From assembly GCA_025266875.1 (NCBI GenBank), contig JALLLT010000024.1, forward strand, positions 248,001 to 312,000: a DNA stretch of 64,000 nt, read 5' to 3'. This document shows, in pieces, positions 11,209 to 21,031 of the stretch. Under the pieces are notes generated by a model that saw only the letters and a list, made by a program, of their open reading frames with translations, did not search any database and was not told where the DNA came from. How positions within the stretch are numbered: position 1 is the stretch's first letter; every line of letters begins with the position of its first letter. The translations under genes and the position numbers were made by a program. This DNA is from Fennellomyces sp. T-0311. Its lineage: Eukaryota; Mucoromycota; Mucoromycetes; Mucorales; Lichtheimiaceae.

Positions 11209-11302
11209 GGTAGCGAGACGCGAATGTAGCCGTACGTAACACCAGCTAAAAAGTTGTTTATATGTGTGACATTTATTTACAAGTGCTTTACCGCTACGTA
11301 CA

Positions 11303-12117
11303 CTACTCCCTCATGGCAATGTTAGATTGGGATGACGATTGCGATTCAGTTTGGTCAAAGGCTAATACGTTCAAAGGCTCTTGATGATGTTCTTGTCGTG
11401 GAGTTGATAACGGCGAATCGACGTCGTCAAATTCCATGAAATCAAATTGATGTGCTGCATTGTTGGTATTGTTGCTTTCGTAACCATGGTTACTGTAGTA
11501 ATGCATCTCTGGGTCTGATAACTCTCGAAAACGGTTCCTGTGTTGTGTCTCGAGAGATTAGGAGATGGTAACAACGCACTGCTTTTATACTTACATCTCC
11601 TCTCCCAAATCATCCAACTAAAAAAGAGAACTTATTGAGAAACGTTAACGTTTGTCGACGACCCTTTTTGTTACCTTGAGCATAAGTTTTTTAAGCCCGA
11701 TTTCTTTATTCTTGAAGCTATCCAAGCTCTGCTGATAGCCATGTTCGATTTCATTGTTATCTGCAAAGTGATGTTGTGAACCGCGTTGCTGTTGTTGCCT
11801 ATAAACAGACATAGCGTAAATTGAGATTGATGGACTTTTAATACAAGGTATAAAGATTACGGTAGATCGTTGATCGTCTCCAGTGAGATGTGTTCGCGAG
11901 CTAGTTCAATCTGCTTCCGTCGGATGACATCCAGCTCCCCAAAGATTCGCTCAGTGTCCCTTCCTGGGATCATTTTTAAAAGTGGTCAGAAAGCAGCAGG
12001 TAGTAGGCAGCAGATCGAAGCTTTACCGAAAACACGCATTTCACCGTTGGCAAACATGCGATCCAATCGCTTAAATTCCATTTCTAAGCTCATTAAAACA
12101 TGGTTGTGATTTTGCAT
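11303..12117 (-). CDS. CCDC28-like coiled-coil protein
   Basis: Five exons on the minus strand (12027-12117, 11861-11963, 11675-11798, 11595-11617, 11303-11537) join in phase to 191 residues, including a 23-nt microexon. The core reads LEMEFKRLDRMFANGEMRVFG, then ERIFGELDVIRRKQIELAREH, and later a second helix GLKKLMLKLDDLGEEMNRF. This order resembles CCDC28A/B ([36 protein letters not shown] and a C-terminal LEDLSNSIQKL). CCDC28B is linked to TORC2 and ciliary proteins in animals; a fungal role is not known. The C-terminal 60 residues are Gln/Ser/His-rich and probably disordered. The family assignment is by recalled similarity. Confidence 0.6.
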
Positions 12118-12587
12118 AATGGTGGACTGAGTGCAAAGTGAATCTCAGGCCGGATTGGGGCATAAGATAAGTATACAACCTCCAAATAAAGTATATCCGG
12201 ACATGACACCAAAACACGAGAGAGTCTTCGTTACCATGGTACATTTACCTCCACTAAACCCATGTGGACCCCAGCCCTGTCGATTTGATGACCTGGTAGT
12301 AGTCCTATACGACGATTCCTAGACGTATCTTTAGTCTTGAAGACTCTTTATAGCAGGACATCGTCAATAGAGATGCTATCAAAACTACAATGCCGGTAAG
12401 TTACACTTAATAGCCCTTGTGGGGAGAATCGATACATAACCAAGCAGGAGCCATGCGTGAGTGGCTAATGCTAACACTGGTGCAAGGTTACTGCGGCTGC
12501 GACTTGGAATGAGCTCCGAAAAAAAAATTATTTTTGACTTGAAGGCACGAGCGCGTTTTTGCTCCCTCTTTGACTTTGCAAAACACA
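12118..12587. other. divergent intergenic region before PA2G4
   Basis: 470 bp between the divergent starts of the CCDC28-like gene and PA2G4. No convincing coding sequence. An A-tract and a GC-rich patch lie in the last 150 bp and probably belong to the PA2G4 promoter. Confidence 0.45.
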
Positions 12588-13980
12588 ATGGCCGACAAGA
12601 CCAAAGAAATTCCCACCACCATCGCTGACTCCAACGTCATGTCCAAGTATAAGGACGCCGCAACTATTGCCAACGGTAAATGGCCCAGATTGAGGAAACC
12701 GTAGCAATAAAAAAAAACAAAAGTTGACAGATCCGTTCTTTTTCGCTGTTAGGTGTCCTTGAAAAGGTCATTAAGCTCTGCGTTGATGGTGCCAAGGTTT
12801 TGGATATCTGCATTGCTGGTGACAATGCTATTGTTGAGGCCACCAAGACTGTTTACACCAAGAAGAAGTTCTCGAAGGGTAATTGAAAACTGTCAAGAGG
12901 CGAAGGTGATCCATTAACCTTTTTGTGTGCAGGTATCGGTTTCCCTACCACCATCTCCATCAACAACTGTGTTGCCCACTTCTCACCCCTTCCCAGCGAC
13001 CCTGAGTCTGCCACCGCTTTGAAGGATGGTGACGTTGCCAAGATGTAAGTGATTGGAGCTTTTAATAGGGGTTTTTTTTTTGGTGTTTCTAAAACAGTTG
13101 GCCCTTACGCACAGTCAACTTGGTGTCCAGATCGATGGTTTCTGCTCCACCGTCGCTCACACGCTCGTTGTTGGCGCCTCCGCTGAAAAGCCTGTGACTG
13201 GTGAGAAAGCCGATGTGATTCAGGCTGCCCACACTGCTTTGGAGGCTGCCGTCCGATTGATCCGCCCCGGTAACAAGGTAATTGCATCCGTTCTCATCCT
13301 CTCTTCGGTCTTTCATACTCAAGCCATTGACAAACTAGAACATGGAAGTTACCAAGGCTGTTGATACCATCGCCGCCACTTACAACACCAAGCCTGTTGA
13401 GGGTATGCTTACCCACCAACAATTGAAGGACAAGACCGATGGCAAGAAGCAGATCATCTTGAACCCTACTGAGGCACATTTGCGCGACTTTGAGCGCTGT
13501 ACCTTTGAAGAGAACGAAGTCTACGCTCTTGACGTTTTGATTTCCTCGGGTGAGGGCAAGGTCCGTCAGCTCAATGCTCGTACCACCGTCTACAAGAAGA
13601 CCGACAGCCGTTACCAACTCAAGATGAGCACCTCGCGTCAAGTCTTGAACGAAATCAAGAACTCGGCTGGTAACTTCCCCTTCTCGCTCCGCCAACTTTC
13701 GGATGAGCGCAAGTCCCGCATGGGTATCGTCGAGTGCGCCAAACACCAGTGCGTCATCCCTTACGATGTTGTCTACGAACGTGAGGGTGCTTTCGTTGCC
13801 CAGTTCATGACCACCGTCTTGGTTACCAAGAACGGCAACGTCATGGCAACTGACCCCCACTTCAATCAAGCGCTCATCAAGTCGGATAAGTCCGTCAAGG
13901 ATGAGGAAATCTTGAAGATTTTGGCTACTCCTCTCAAGGAACCTTCTGCTAACAAGAAGAAGGCTGCCGAGAAGAAGTAA
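12588..13980 (+). CDS. PA2G4: PA2G4/EBP1-type protein (methionine-aminopeptidase fold)
   Basis: Five exons (12588-12675, 12753-12878, 12933-13044, 13115-13277, 13339-13980) give 376 residues, near the 390-residue family size. Recognisable blocks are [55 protein letters not shown] and [16 protein letters not shown], with a Lys-rich C-terminus. The family has the pita-bread fold of type 2 methionine aminopeptidase without a working metal site. Here the metal-ligand position before LGVQIDG is Gln instead of Asp, consistent with a non-enzymatic protein. Ebp1 sits at the 60S exit tunnel and links growth signals to ribosome production; S. pombe Cdb4 is a close relative. Codon use is strongly biased, suggesting high expression. 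Confidence 0.93.
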
Positions 13981-14222
13981 AGTTTGAAAACCCATGTTTA
14001 TATCGTCGTTTCCAAGTAGACTACCCTTCCTTTAACAACATTCAAAACCGCATTTGTTTGTATCATCAGCAGCATTAAAAAAGCAAGAGTCCAACCTTGT
14101 GTTTCCGTCAAAACTTGATTGGACTGGCGGTGTAACAACTGTATAAAAGTGACAATGCGGTGATACTGTGTCTATCTTTTTTTCTTTTCCTTTCCTCCCA
14201 CTTTTTCTTGCATATACATACA

Positions 14223-14809
14223 ATGCTTCCCTCTATTCAGCAGCTCAACAGCGAGTCCCCCGAAGTATTCCTAGAGACCGTCAACACGCTTTTCGAGACC
14301 GCACCTCCACTTGCCAACAGGTTACTTGCAGCACGTCCCTTTGAATCTTACGCCAAACTTATCGACTTCGCCGAAGCTCTGTGCCTCGGTTCTGAATTAA
14401 ATGATCAAGAAAAGCTTGATGTGATTAACGCACATCCAAGAATTGGCGCGTCCAAGGCGAACTTATCAGCCATGTCCTTGCAGGAACAAGGATATACTGA
14501 TCGTCAAGCTACTCTTTCCAACGAAGAAGAAAAAGTGAATGCTGAATTGGCTCGTTTGAACCAGGTATTGTATTATGGATTCATTATTTTGTTCTATGGC
14601 TCTAAAAGTGTGCCTTACAGGAATATGAAGACAAGTACGGATTCAAGTTTGTTGTGTTTGTCGCAGGTCGGCCACGAGCACAAATCATTCCTGTGATTCA
14701 GGAACGCATTGCTTCGAACAATAAGGACAAGGAGTTGGTTACTGGAATGACGGATATGATGTTGATTGCTCGGGATCGCCTTCAGAAGGCCACTGTTGCT
14801 AAAATATAG
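14223..14809 (+). CDS. OHCU decarboxylase of the urate degradation pathway
   Basis: Two exons (14223-14564, 14621-14809) encode 176 residues, the normal size for 2-oxo-4-hydroxy-4-carboxy-5-ureidoimidazoline decarboxylase. The N-terminal LANRLLAARPFESYAKLIDF, the catalytic-histidine block INAHPRIGA, and the C-terminal YGFKFVVFVAGRPRAQIIPV are family signatures. The enzyme makes (S)-allantoin, the third step after urate oxidase and HIU hydrolase, and is usually peroxisomal or cytosolic. No other urate gene is nearby. The C-terminus (VAKI) is not a clear PTS1. The start is the first ATG after a pyrimidine-rich leader. Confidence 0.9.
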
Positions 14810-15100
14810 TGCAATCATAAATATACCTTTCGCTCTTTAAATCCAATTCCGGTCTGTTGTGTAACCCGCCTGATATACCCTGTTTTTGAAAGTATCAGGG
14901 TTGATGCATGATATGTAGTGTACCTTAACATAAGGCTGCCTTTTTAGCTCTACCTGTGTCGTGTGGGAGAATTATGCTAAACGATCCCTTTTGTGTACGC
15001 GGCTTTTATAGTTCATGCTGGGGTCAGTGGATACAAAGCACCAGAAACTTAACCCTTTGTCGCTGTGGCAATGGATTTGAGTATCTTGGTATTTGATGCA

Positions 15101-16113
15101 TAAAGTCCCGCCGGGAAACATGTATCCAAAATTGGTGGTGAGAAAAGTGATCATTAATGCTAAGTCCTTTGAGTGACGTCGTATGCTCCTGAGACCAAAA
15201 TTTTCATGTTCCTGACACGAAGCGCTTTCGTTTGATATATATTTTACTTCCCACCATGGTCTCATTCCCATTAGAACGTGCTCAATCTGCCATTACAAAA
15301 AATGAGTGGATCACATTTATTCGCATATACAAGTTTTTGATCGAGCAGAGCAACCTGGGAAACTTTGTTAATAACAAGCCCTGGCGGAAGCTGTTAGAGG
15401 AGGCCCTTGGTATTGGAGAACCAACGGCAAAAGAGATCATTGCCTTGTCCAAAGGAAATAAGATGCCTAAAGAACCAAAGCAGACTAGTCGGCCAAAGAA
15501 TATTCTCATGAAAGAACACATTTAGGCAGTGCGTAAATTCGCTCTCGCCCGTGTCAAAGTTGGTAAGCCTGTTACTGCACAGCTACTCCAGGATCACCTT
15601 AAGGATGAAAGAATTAGGACGCCCTGCCTCACGGTTCTCAAAGAGGATATGAAGAAGGCTGGATTACGTGACATCGCCAAAATATTTTGCAAGACTGCGA
15701 CCGATAGGGAACTTCAGGTCACCGTTAAGCAGGAAGTCGCGTATAATCAGGTCCTCAACTGCACTGAAGTACAACTTGCTCGACAATTGTATACTCACTT
15801 CTCTGATGTGGGTAAGCGACCTCATTTCCCTTTGGAAAGCGGTGGAGCAATTCCGACAGTATAATGAAGATTCAGTCGAGAAAAATTAAAAGGTTTGTGT
15901 TTCGTTCTTCCAAAATTTCATGCAAAAAAAATGCCTGAAATTACGTTTTACAACAGTGTACAGCTTTAAATCAATAAATTAAAAACCCAACTATATATTA
16001 CACGGAAAAACTCCTTCAGCTATCAATAGCATTTTGTTCCATACGAAACAGACGTGAATTCACAAAGTTATCGGCGTTTAAAGTTTGGATACATGTTTCC
16101 CGGCGGAACGTTA
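15101..16113 (+). mobile_element. internally deleted Tc1/mariner-type DNA transposon
   Basis: Near-perfect terminal inverted repeats bound about 1.0 kb. The 23-nt core at 15108-15130 (CCGCCGGGAAACATGTATCC then AAA) is exactly inverted at 16084-16106. The similarity extends outward to a TA dinucleotide on each side (15101-15102 and 16112-16113), as expected for Tc1/mariner target-site duplication. Inside is a broken helix-turn-helix transposase ORF. Full-length relatives are normally 1.3-2 kb with a DDE/D domain; that domain is not recognisable here, so the element is non-autonomous. Confidence 0.75.
15256..15864 (+). pseudogene. broken transposase (HTH part) inside the Tc1/mariner-type element
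   Basis: One frame runs from the ATG at 15256 and is interrupted by a TAG at 15523-15525. It then continues in the same frame to 15864, so a single nonsense mutation splits it. The first part contains an HTH-like segment (LGIGEPTAKEIIALSKGN). The second has KPVTAQLLQDHLKDERIRTP and LTVLKEDMKKAGLR, which resemble the paired HTH region of Tc1/IS630 transposases. The catalytic DDE/D domain is not recognisable after that point. The family call is an inference, supported mainly by the flanking inverted repeats. Confidence 0.5.
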
Positions 16114-16639
16114 AACCTTATTGGATTAGATATAGTGTTGTTTCTGCTACCAAGTGCTAGCTGGGGCAGTTTAACTGTGATGTAATCACTTCCTTTGTTT
16201 CTTTCATAGATTAATTACAGGTTCCTGATCTATTACGTACGTTGGGACATCTGGTTGGATGAAATGCAAATAGCAAAGATAATATTGGCGGGCACAGCAA
16301 TGATATCCAGCAATAGCGGAATGGAGCTGATTGTCGTGGCAGTAAAGTGGAAAACAGGATGGCAACAATGTAAGACAAATCAGCATGGAGTCAAGCAGGG
16401 ACAATTTTTTTATTGGTATAGCAACCTCACTCAATCTGCTTTGCATGTAAAACTTCTGAAATGTAGAGATGATCGTTATCTCTGCCTTTCATTACTTGTA
16501 AGAGTAATCATAAACTACCACTTCTCTATCCCTTTTTATATACCACGGCACTTGAGATAATTCCCAAAAGCATAATAGACAGGCGACCGATCTCTAAAGG
16601 CTCTTTCAAACTCTGCTAGAATGCCTGAAAGTCAATCGT
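16114..16639. other. spacer between two mobile elements
   Basis: About 525 bp with no convincing gene or repeat; it separates the Tc1/mariner relic from the foldback element. Confidence 0.4.
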
Positions 16640-16641
16640 TG

Positions 16642-16830
16642 AGTAAGGTTGGCCGGAAAGATCGGTAAGGGTGACTTTGAAAATCGGTAAGGTTGGCCGG
16701 AAGATTGGTAAGGTTGGCCAAAAAGATCGGTAAGGTTGACCGAAAAGATCGGTAAGAGTGACTTCGAAAATCGGTAAGGGTGACTTCGAAAATCGGTAAG
16801 GTTGACCTCAAAATCGGTAAGGTTGAAGGT
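16642..16830 (+). repeat. tandem array of ~22-bp units at the left end of the foldback element
   Basis: About nine or ten imperfect units alternate ATCGGTAAGG with a variable TTGGCCGGAA / GTGACTTCGAAA / TTGACCTCAAA part, period about 22 bp. The inverted counterpart at 18560-18643 has only four or five units, so the array has expanded or contracted since the arms formed. Such subterminal arrays are often transposase-binding sites. Confidence 0.75.
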
Positions 16831-17355
16831 TGAGTGAAAAAATCAGTAATTGCTTGCAACTAGGGCTCTAAACGGGCCATGCCGAACGCGAATTAAAGCG
16901 GCCCGTCCGACGAAGTCTACAATGTGAACGATCTTAATGCAACAACAACTAATGTAGAAGCGAAATGGGGTTCTGCCTGTGTTATCGTATATAATGTTTG
17001 GGCAAAAGTCGTCTTATTATATTAGATCACGAAATCACTATCATACACACTTTTTTTTGGAACAGCAGGACTTCTTTTTTTCTAATAAGAGGTTATTGCC
17101 TCATTTGATTGTAGCAAGCAAAAAAAAAAGACCAAGAAGTACAAAAAGCCAAAGCGACACCCTGAGACAAAGTAGCAATTCGACATCGCAAATGGCGCAG
17201 GAATGCCTTCAGCTTTGTATTTCTTTAGCAACTTCTTTTCTCTCGATGTCCGTTAAATGGAATTCAGGCTCAATGTTCGAGAATATCAAAAAACAGGTCG
17301 ACCATAATGCTTCAGAACGAATTTTTTAATCACCGCATACAGTGCTGCTCGACCA
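16743..17355 (+). repeat. left arm of the foldback element
   Basis: Matches the reverse complement of 18031-18643. The inner boundary is sharp: the shared sequence ends at CTCGACCA (17348-17355), directly next to the 120-bp palindromic insert. The outer boundary is approximate because unit number differs between arms. Confidence 0.8.
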
Positions 17356-17475
17356 CATATGTTTTCCATACAACTCCGGGCATTTTCGGGCATCGGCCCA
17401 AACAGGCACAGTCCCATATACCGGCCGACCCATCGGACCACTGGCCCGACCGAGTGCCCGAATGCAAAACATATG
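17356..17475. repeat. 120-bp palindromic insert next to the left arm (MITE-like)
   Basis: The segment begins CATATGTTTT and ends AAAACATATG, with further imperfect inverted GGGCA/TGCCC blocks inside, and is much more GC-rich than its surroundings. It sits exactly where arm homology stops. It may be a small inverted-repeat transposon nested in the foldback element, or a hairpin formed during its rearrangement. Confidence 0.5.
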
Positions 17476-18030
17476 TATTTTCCCTATGAAACGTCTATCT
17501 AAATGAGACCATTGTTATAGATGTAATCTGATTCTACCCAAAACTGGGTATTGCAAATAAAGATAAATCAACTAAGTTTACATCTTTAGTATGGAAATAT
17601 TTGTTACACGATCATCGGTGTTGATGGGCCGAGTCGTGCGTTAATCCGCAAATGTCTCAGAACATCGATAAGGATCAGTGTTAGTGTGAAGGGCCTATAT
17701 GTTCAAGCAAAGGCAACTTTCAGCTGGCATTGTGTAAGCAGGGGCAAAACGTGAAGATAAAGTGAATCGTTACACTAATAGCTTTATTAAATGAGAAAGA
17801 GGATAGCAATAGCGATTACTTAAAAAAAACAACCTTTGGCATACTTGATGTGGTGTTTCGCGGAAAGCCATCACATAAAGAAGAAAGGGCTACCATAAGC
17901 ATCCTTCGTCTTGAGAAGTACGCTTGACAGAGTGTACCTATTTGAAAACCAAAAAGGATTGCTGTGTATGTACTGCTACAGTATGTACACAGTCACCCTT
18001 TTCGTGATTAGGATACACAATATCGAGTGC

Positions 18031-18643
18031 TGGTCGAGCAGCACTGTATGCGGTGATTAAAAAATTCGTTCTGAAGCATTATGGTCGACCTGTTTTTTGA
18101 TATTCTCGAACATTGAGCCTGAATTCCATTTAACGGACATCGAGAGAAAAGAAGTTGCTAAAGAAATACAAAGCTGAAGGCATTCCTGCGCCATTTGCGA
18201 TGTCGAATTGCTACTTTGTCTCAGGGTGTCGCTTTGGCTTTTTGTACTTCTTGGTCTTTTTTTTTTTTTGCTTGCTACAATCAAATGAGGCAATAACCTC
18301 TTATTAGAAAAAAAGAAGTCCTGCTGTTCCAAAAAAAAGTGTGTATGATAGTGATTTCGTGATCTAATATAATAAGACGACTTTTGCCCAAACATTATAT
18401 ACGATAACACAGGCAGAACCCCATTTCGCTTCTACATTAGTTGTTGTTGCATTAAGATCGTTCACATTGTAGACTTCGTCGGACGGGCCGCTTTAATTCG
18501 CGTTCGGCATGGCCCGTTTAGAGCCCTAGTTGCAAGCAATTACTGATTTTTTCACTCAACCTTCAACCTTACCGATTTTGAGGTCAACCTTACCGATTTT
18601 CGAAGTCACCCTTACGGATCTTTTCGGCCAATCTTACGATACC
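18031..18643 (-). repeat. right arm of the foldback element
   Basis: Inverted copy of the left arm. The inner edge is the TGGTCGAG at 18031-18038 and the outer edge is in the ATCTTACGATACC repeat unit near 18643. The high identity between the arms suggests a recent origin or gene conversion. Confidence 0.8.
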
Positions 18644-19270
18644 TTGCTTGCTAATTAACTTTCGAAATAAACCTATGTACTTATCATAGTAAACCGTTTT
18701 TCAAGCACAGCAAGGCTATTTTTTTTTTTTACTTCACGTCGTCTAATTATGAACTACCTAAACCGCCATAAGCAAGCTCACAGCTCAAGGTCCAGTTTCC
18801 TCTTTAACAACGGGCTCTTCTCGCTGAGAGCTGCATGCATAAACTGTATATATATGGTGAAAATGGTAAATATATTATAGCTACGGACCCCAAGTAATAT
18901 ACCCACGTCCAAAAAAGAATGCAAGCTATGATTTAGGGTGACACATAACCTTTTGCTGTTGTCAAAATGCAAGATCGTAGTTTTTTGGTATGGATGTTTA
19001 AAAAAGTTCATGTGATGTTTGTCCTTAAACAATGGATGCAATGTGCAATCCTTGGACAGGATAACATTATTGTTCCCACACGTCCCCAGTCGTATTTAGG
19101 AAAATCAAAAGTTACCCCATACATTTGATTGGATTTGATCCATCAACATGGAAACCATAGCCATGGTTTGCATGAATTTCGCATTGACGTAAATGTTTCA
19201 TACGTACGCTAAAATTTGAGTATATATAAAAGAACCCCCTTGCAAAATTCTATACTATTCGCACAATAAA
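18644..19270. other. intergenic DNA with TATA box at 19221-19232
   Basis: About 630 bp of AT-rich sequence without a supported gene. A strong TATATATAAAAG box lies 39 bp before the ATG at 19271, so the end of this stretch is the promoter of the next gene. Confidence 0.5.
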
Positions 19271-19663
19271 ATGCATAGTCTTCTTGTACGGAAACAAACA
19301 GTTCGATTAGCAAGTCGACTTCGAGCGTATAGCGAATACAAGCCTTGGTCTAACGAAAACTCTGCATCTGGTACCACAGCGGATACCGTACAACAAAAAA
19401 TATCTTCAGACAAGACGGTCGACCCGGTGCAAGAACTTCAAGAATGTATGCAAGACTCCAAGATGAATGGCAACAAGGATGTGCTTGCATGGAGCGCAGC
19501 CAACAAGGCCATTTCAGAAGTCCCGGACGGTCATGAAGTTTTATGGACTTCCGCTGATATCGATTATACGCCATCGTCTTGCCATTATCAACCACCCCGC
19601 CCGCCACTTCAAGAAGGATTGTTCAAGCCTCTCAAGCGTCCAGTCTATAGGCGATACTCTTAA
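19271..19663 (+). CDS. small protein with a mitochondrial-type presequence
   Basis: A single-exon ORF of 130 residues. The N-terminus (MHSLLVRKQTVRLASRLRAY) is rich in Arg, Ser and Leu with no acidic residues and ends in RAYS, a plausible R-3 type processing site. The rest is soluble, with a conserved-looking WTSADIDYTPSSCHYQPPRP segment and a basic C-terminus. A TATA box lies 39 bp upstream of the first ATG, which supports expression. I do not recognise the family. It converges with SHO1, 77 bp away. Confidence 0.55.
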   Translation: MHSLLVRKQTVRLASRLRAYSEYKPWSNENSASGTTADTVQQKISSDKTVDPVQELQECMQDSKMNGNKDVLAWSAANKAISEVPDGHEVLWTSADIDYTPSSCHYQPPRPPLQEGLFKPLKRPVYRRYS

Positions 19664-19740
19664 GTGAAAACTTTATTATGTAAGAATTTCAAGAACAGTG
19701 GTAATAAAATATAACTACAATGGGAAAAAAGTGCTTTCTT

Positions 19741-20698
19741 TTACTGGAGGATAGGCGTTACCTTGAAGGCAAAATTGCAGTCAGCATCGAAATATGTGAG
19801 CAGTAAAATAACAATAACTTACGTAATTGGCAGGGATGATGCCAGCTGTGCTGCCATCAGCTTTTCGTGCTTGCCACCAGTTGCCCTTTTGCTCATGCAC
19901 GTACAGTGTTTCACCCTTGGTAAATTTGAGTTCGTTAGGATCTTCAGGGTTAGCTTCGTCTACAGTATGCAACGTGTTAGTCTCCTTTTGCCGTGCGTAT
20001 GGATAGTCTTCCTTTTCTTTTTACATGTGTGAAGTGCCATGACGGGTATGTTGTATTCTGCATGGGGCGAGACGAACACGGTATGGTCTGTTGATGCATC
20101 TGTCCGATAGGGTGTTGGATAAGGTTTTGGGAGATCTATGCTATCTGCGGCGAATGCCATTGTGGCGTTGGATTGGTACGAGTAGGGTGGCGTGTGAAGG
20201 GTCTGGAAGGCGAGTGATTCGTGCTGTACGCCAAACAAAAACAGCCAGGAAAACTGTGCTATATTTAAGTACGACGTGCATGGCTAATGCAAGCATTAAT
20301 TTGTTACCTGGGCAACAAGCAGTACGATATATCCTGCGGACGCGGCAGACAACGGTGGCTCACCGGTGGTAATGTAACGCGCGATCTCGTCGGTGGCGTA
20401 GGGAACACTGATGGCGATCATGGCCAGTATCTATGCAAGCGCATTATAAGAGGCGAGGACGCTCAACAAACAAACAAACAGCAAGTACCACTGGTCGGTA
20501 GGGCTGGAGGGCATTGACCCAGGTGACGGTGCATACGAGAATGACCAGGGCCAGCTCGTAGACGGTGGTCCACCACGAGATGGCGTGGGTCAATGCGGCG
20601 GTGGCGGCCACGCACAGACCGGCAAAGGAGACGAGCCAGCCCACGGCGGCCAGCACGCAGGACAGTAAAAGGACATGGTTGGCAAGCAAAATATTCAT
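19741..20698 (-). CDS. SHO1: Sho1-type osmosensor (four TM segments plus SH3)
   Basis: Five exons on the minus strand (20489-20698, 20308-20430, 20025-20253, 19823-19959, 19741-19761) encode 239 residues. Four membrane segments follow in order: [46 protein letters not shown] and [19 protein letters not shown] linker of about 60 residues leads to a C-terminal SH3 domain ([36 protein letters not shown]). The SISWW / VYEL pattern after TM1 is typical of Sho1. Sho1 senses osmotic and cell-wall stress and recruits Pbs2 of the HOG MAPK path through its SH3. The final exon is only 21 nt (VTPILQ). The exon 1 donor could shift by one codon. Confidence 0.88.
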
Positions 20699-21031
20699 TT
20701 CTGAGGAGTAATAATTATAGTAGAGAGAGAAAAGAGAGAAAGAGAGAAAGAGAGGCAATGGCTGTTATGTGGAGTGTGCGTGTACAAGCGTGCGAGTGTA
20801 AGTGCTGTGTGTAAGAGTGGACTATAAAAACCTTTATGTATATGTATGTGATGGCAAACTCAACCGAGGGGTAAAAGAAAAAGTGATCCGCCCTGCGCAC
20901 AACCCAACTTGTTAAGGCCCGGTGGAAATCGCAATAAGAGAGATAGAGAGAGATAGAGAGAGAGAGAGGCAGGGTATACAACGGTTTTTCAATCACTCTA
21001 CACAGCAAGAATAGTACAAAAAAGCAAACAA
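20699..21031. promoter_or_regulatory. SHO1 upstream region with GA-rich tracts
   Basis: 333 bp between the septin stop and the SHO1 start on the same strand. Two purine tracts of mostly GA (20721-20755 and about 20937-20969) appear as CT-rich runs on the coding strand, which is common in fungal promoters and leaders. No coding sequence is supported. Confidence 0.5.

Larger units (their letters stand above)
16640..18643. mobile_element. foldback-type element with about 610-bp inverted arms
   Basis: The segment ending at 17355 is inverted almost base for base at 18031-18643, around a 675-bp spacer. Outer ends carry short tandem repeats of an ATCGGTAAGG-type unit, more numerous on the left. The arms include a GC-rich block (AAAGCGGCCCGTCCGACG) and a long homopolymeric stretch differing by a single codon-length. 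A 116/117-residue open frame exists in both arms, but it is low-complexity and most likely incidental. No transposase was found in the spacer, so the element looks non-autonomous. Long arms plus subterminal tandem repeats are typical of foldback or Mutator-like elements; superfamily is not determined. Confidence 0.75.

Noticed and set aside
16979..17329. 116-residue open frame in the left foldback arm, with a near-identical 117-residue twin on the minus strand at 18057-18410
   Set aside because: The apparent conservation comes from the arms being inverted copies. The sequence is low-complexity with homopolymers and no recognisable domain.
18778..19041. 87-residue minus-strand ORF next to the foldback element
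   Set aside because: No domain, no promoter support and AT-rich composition; likely incidental.
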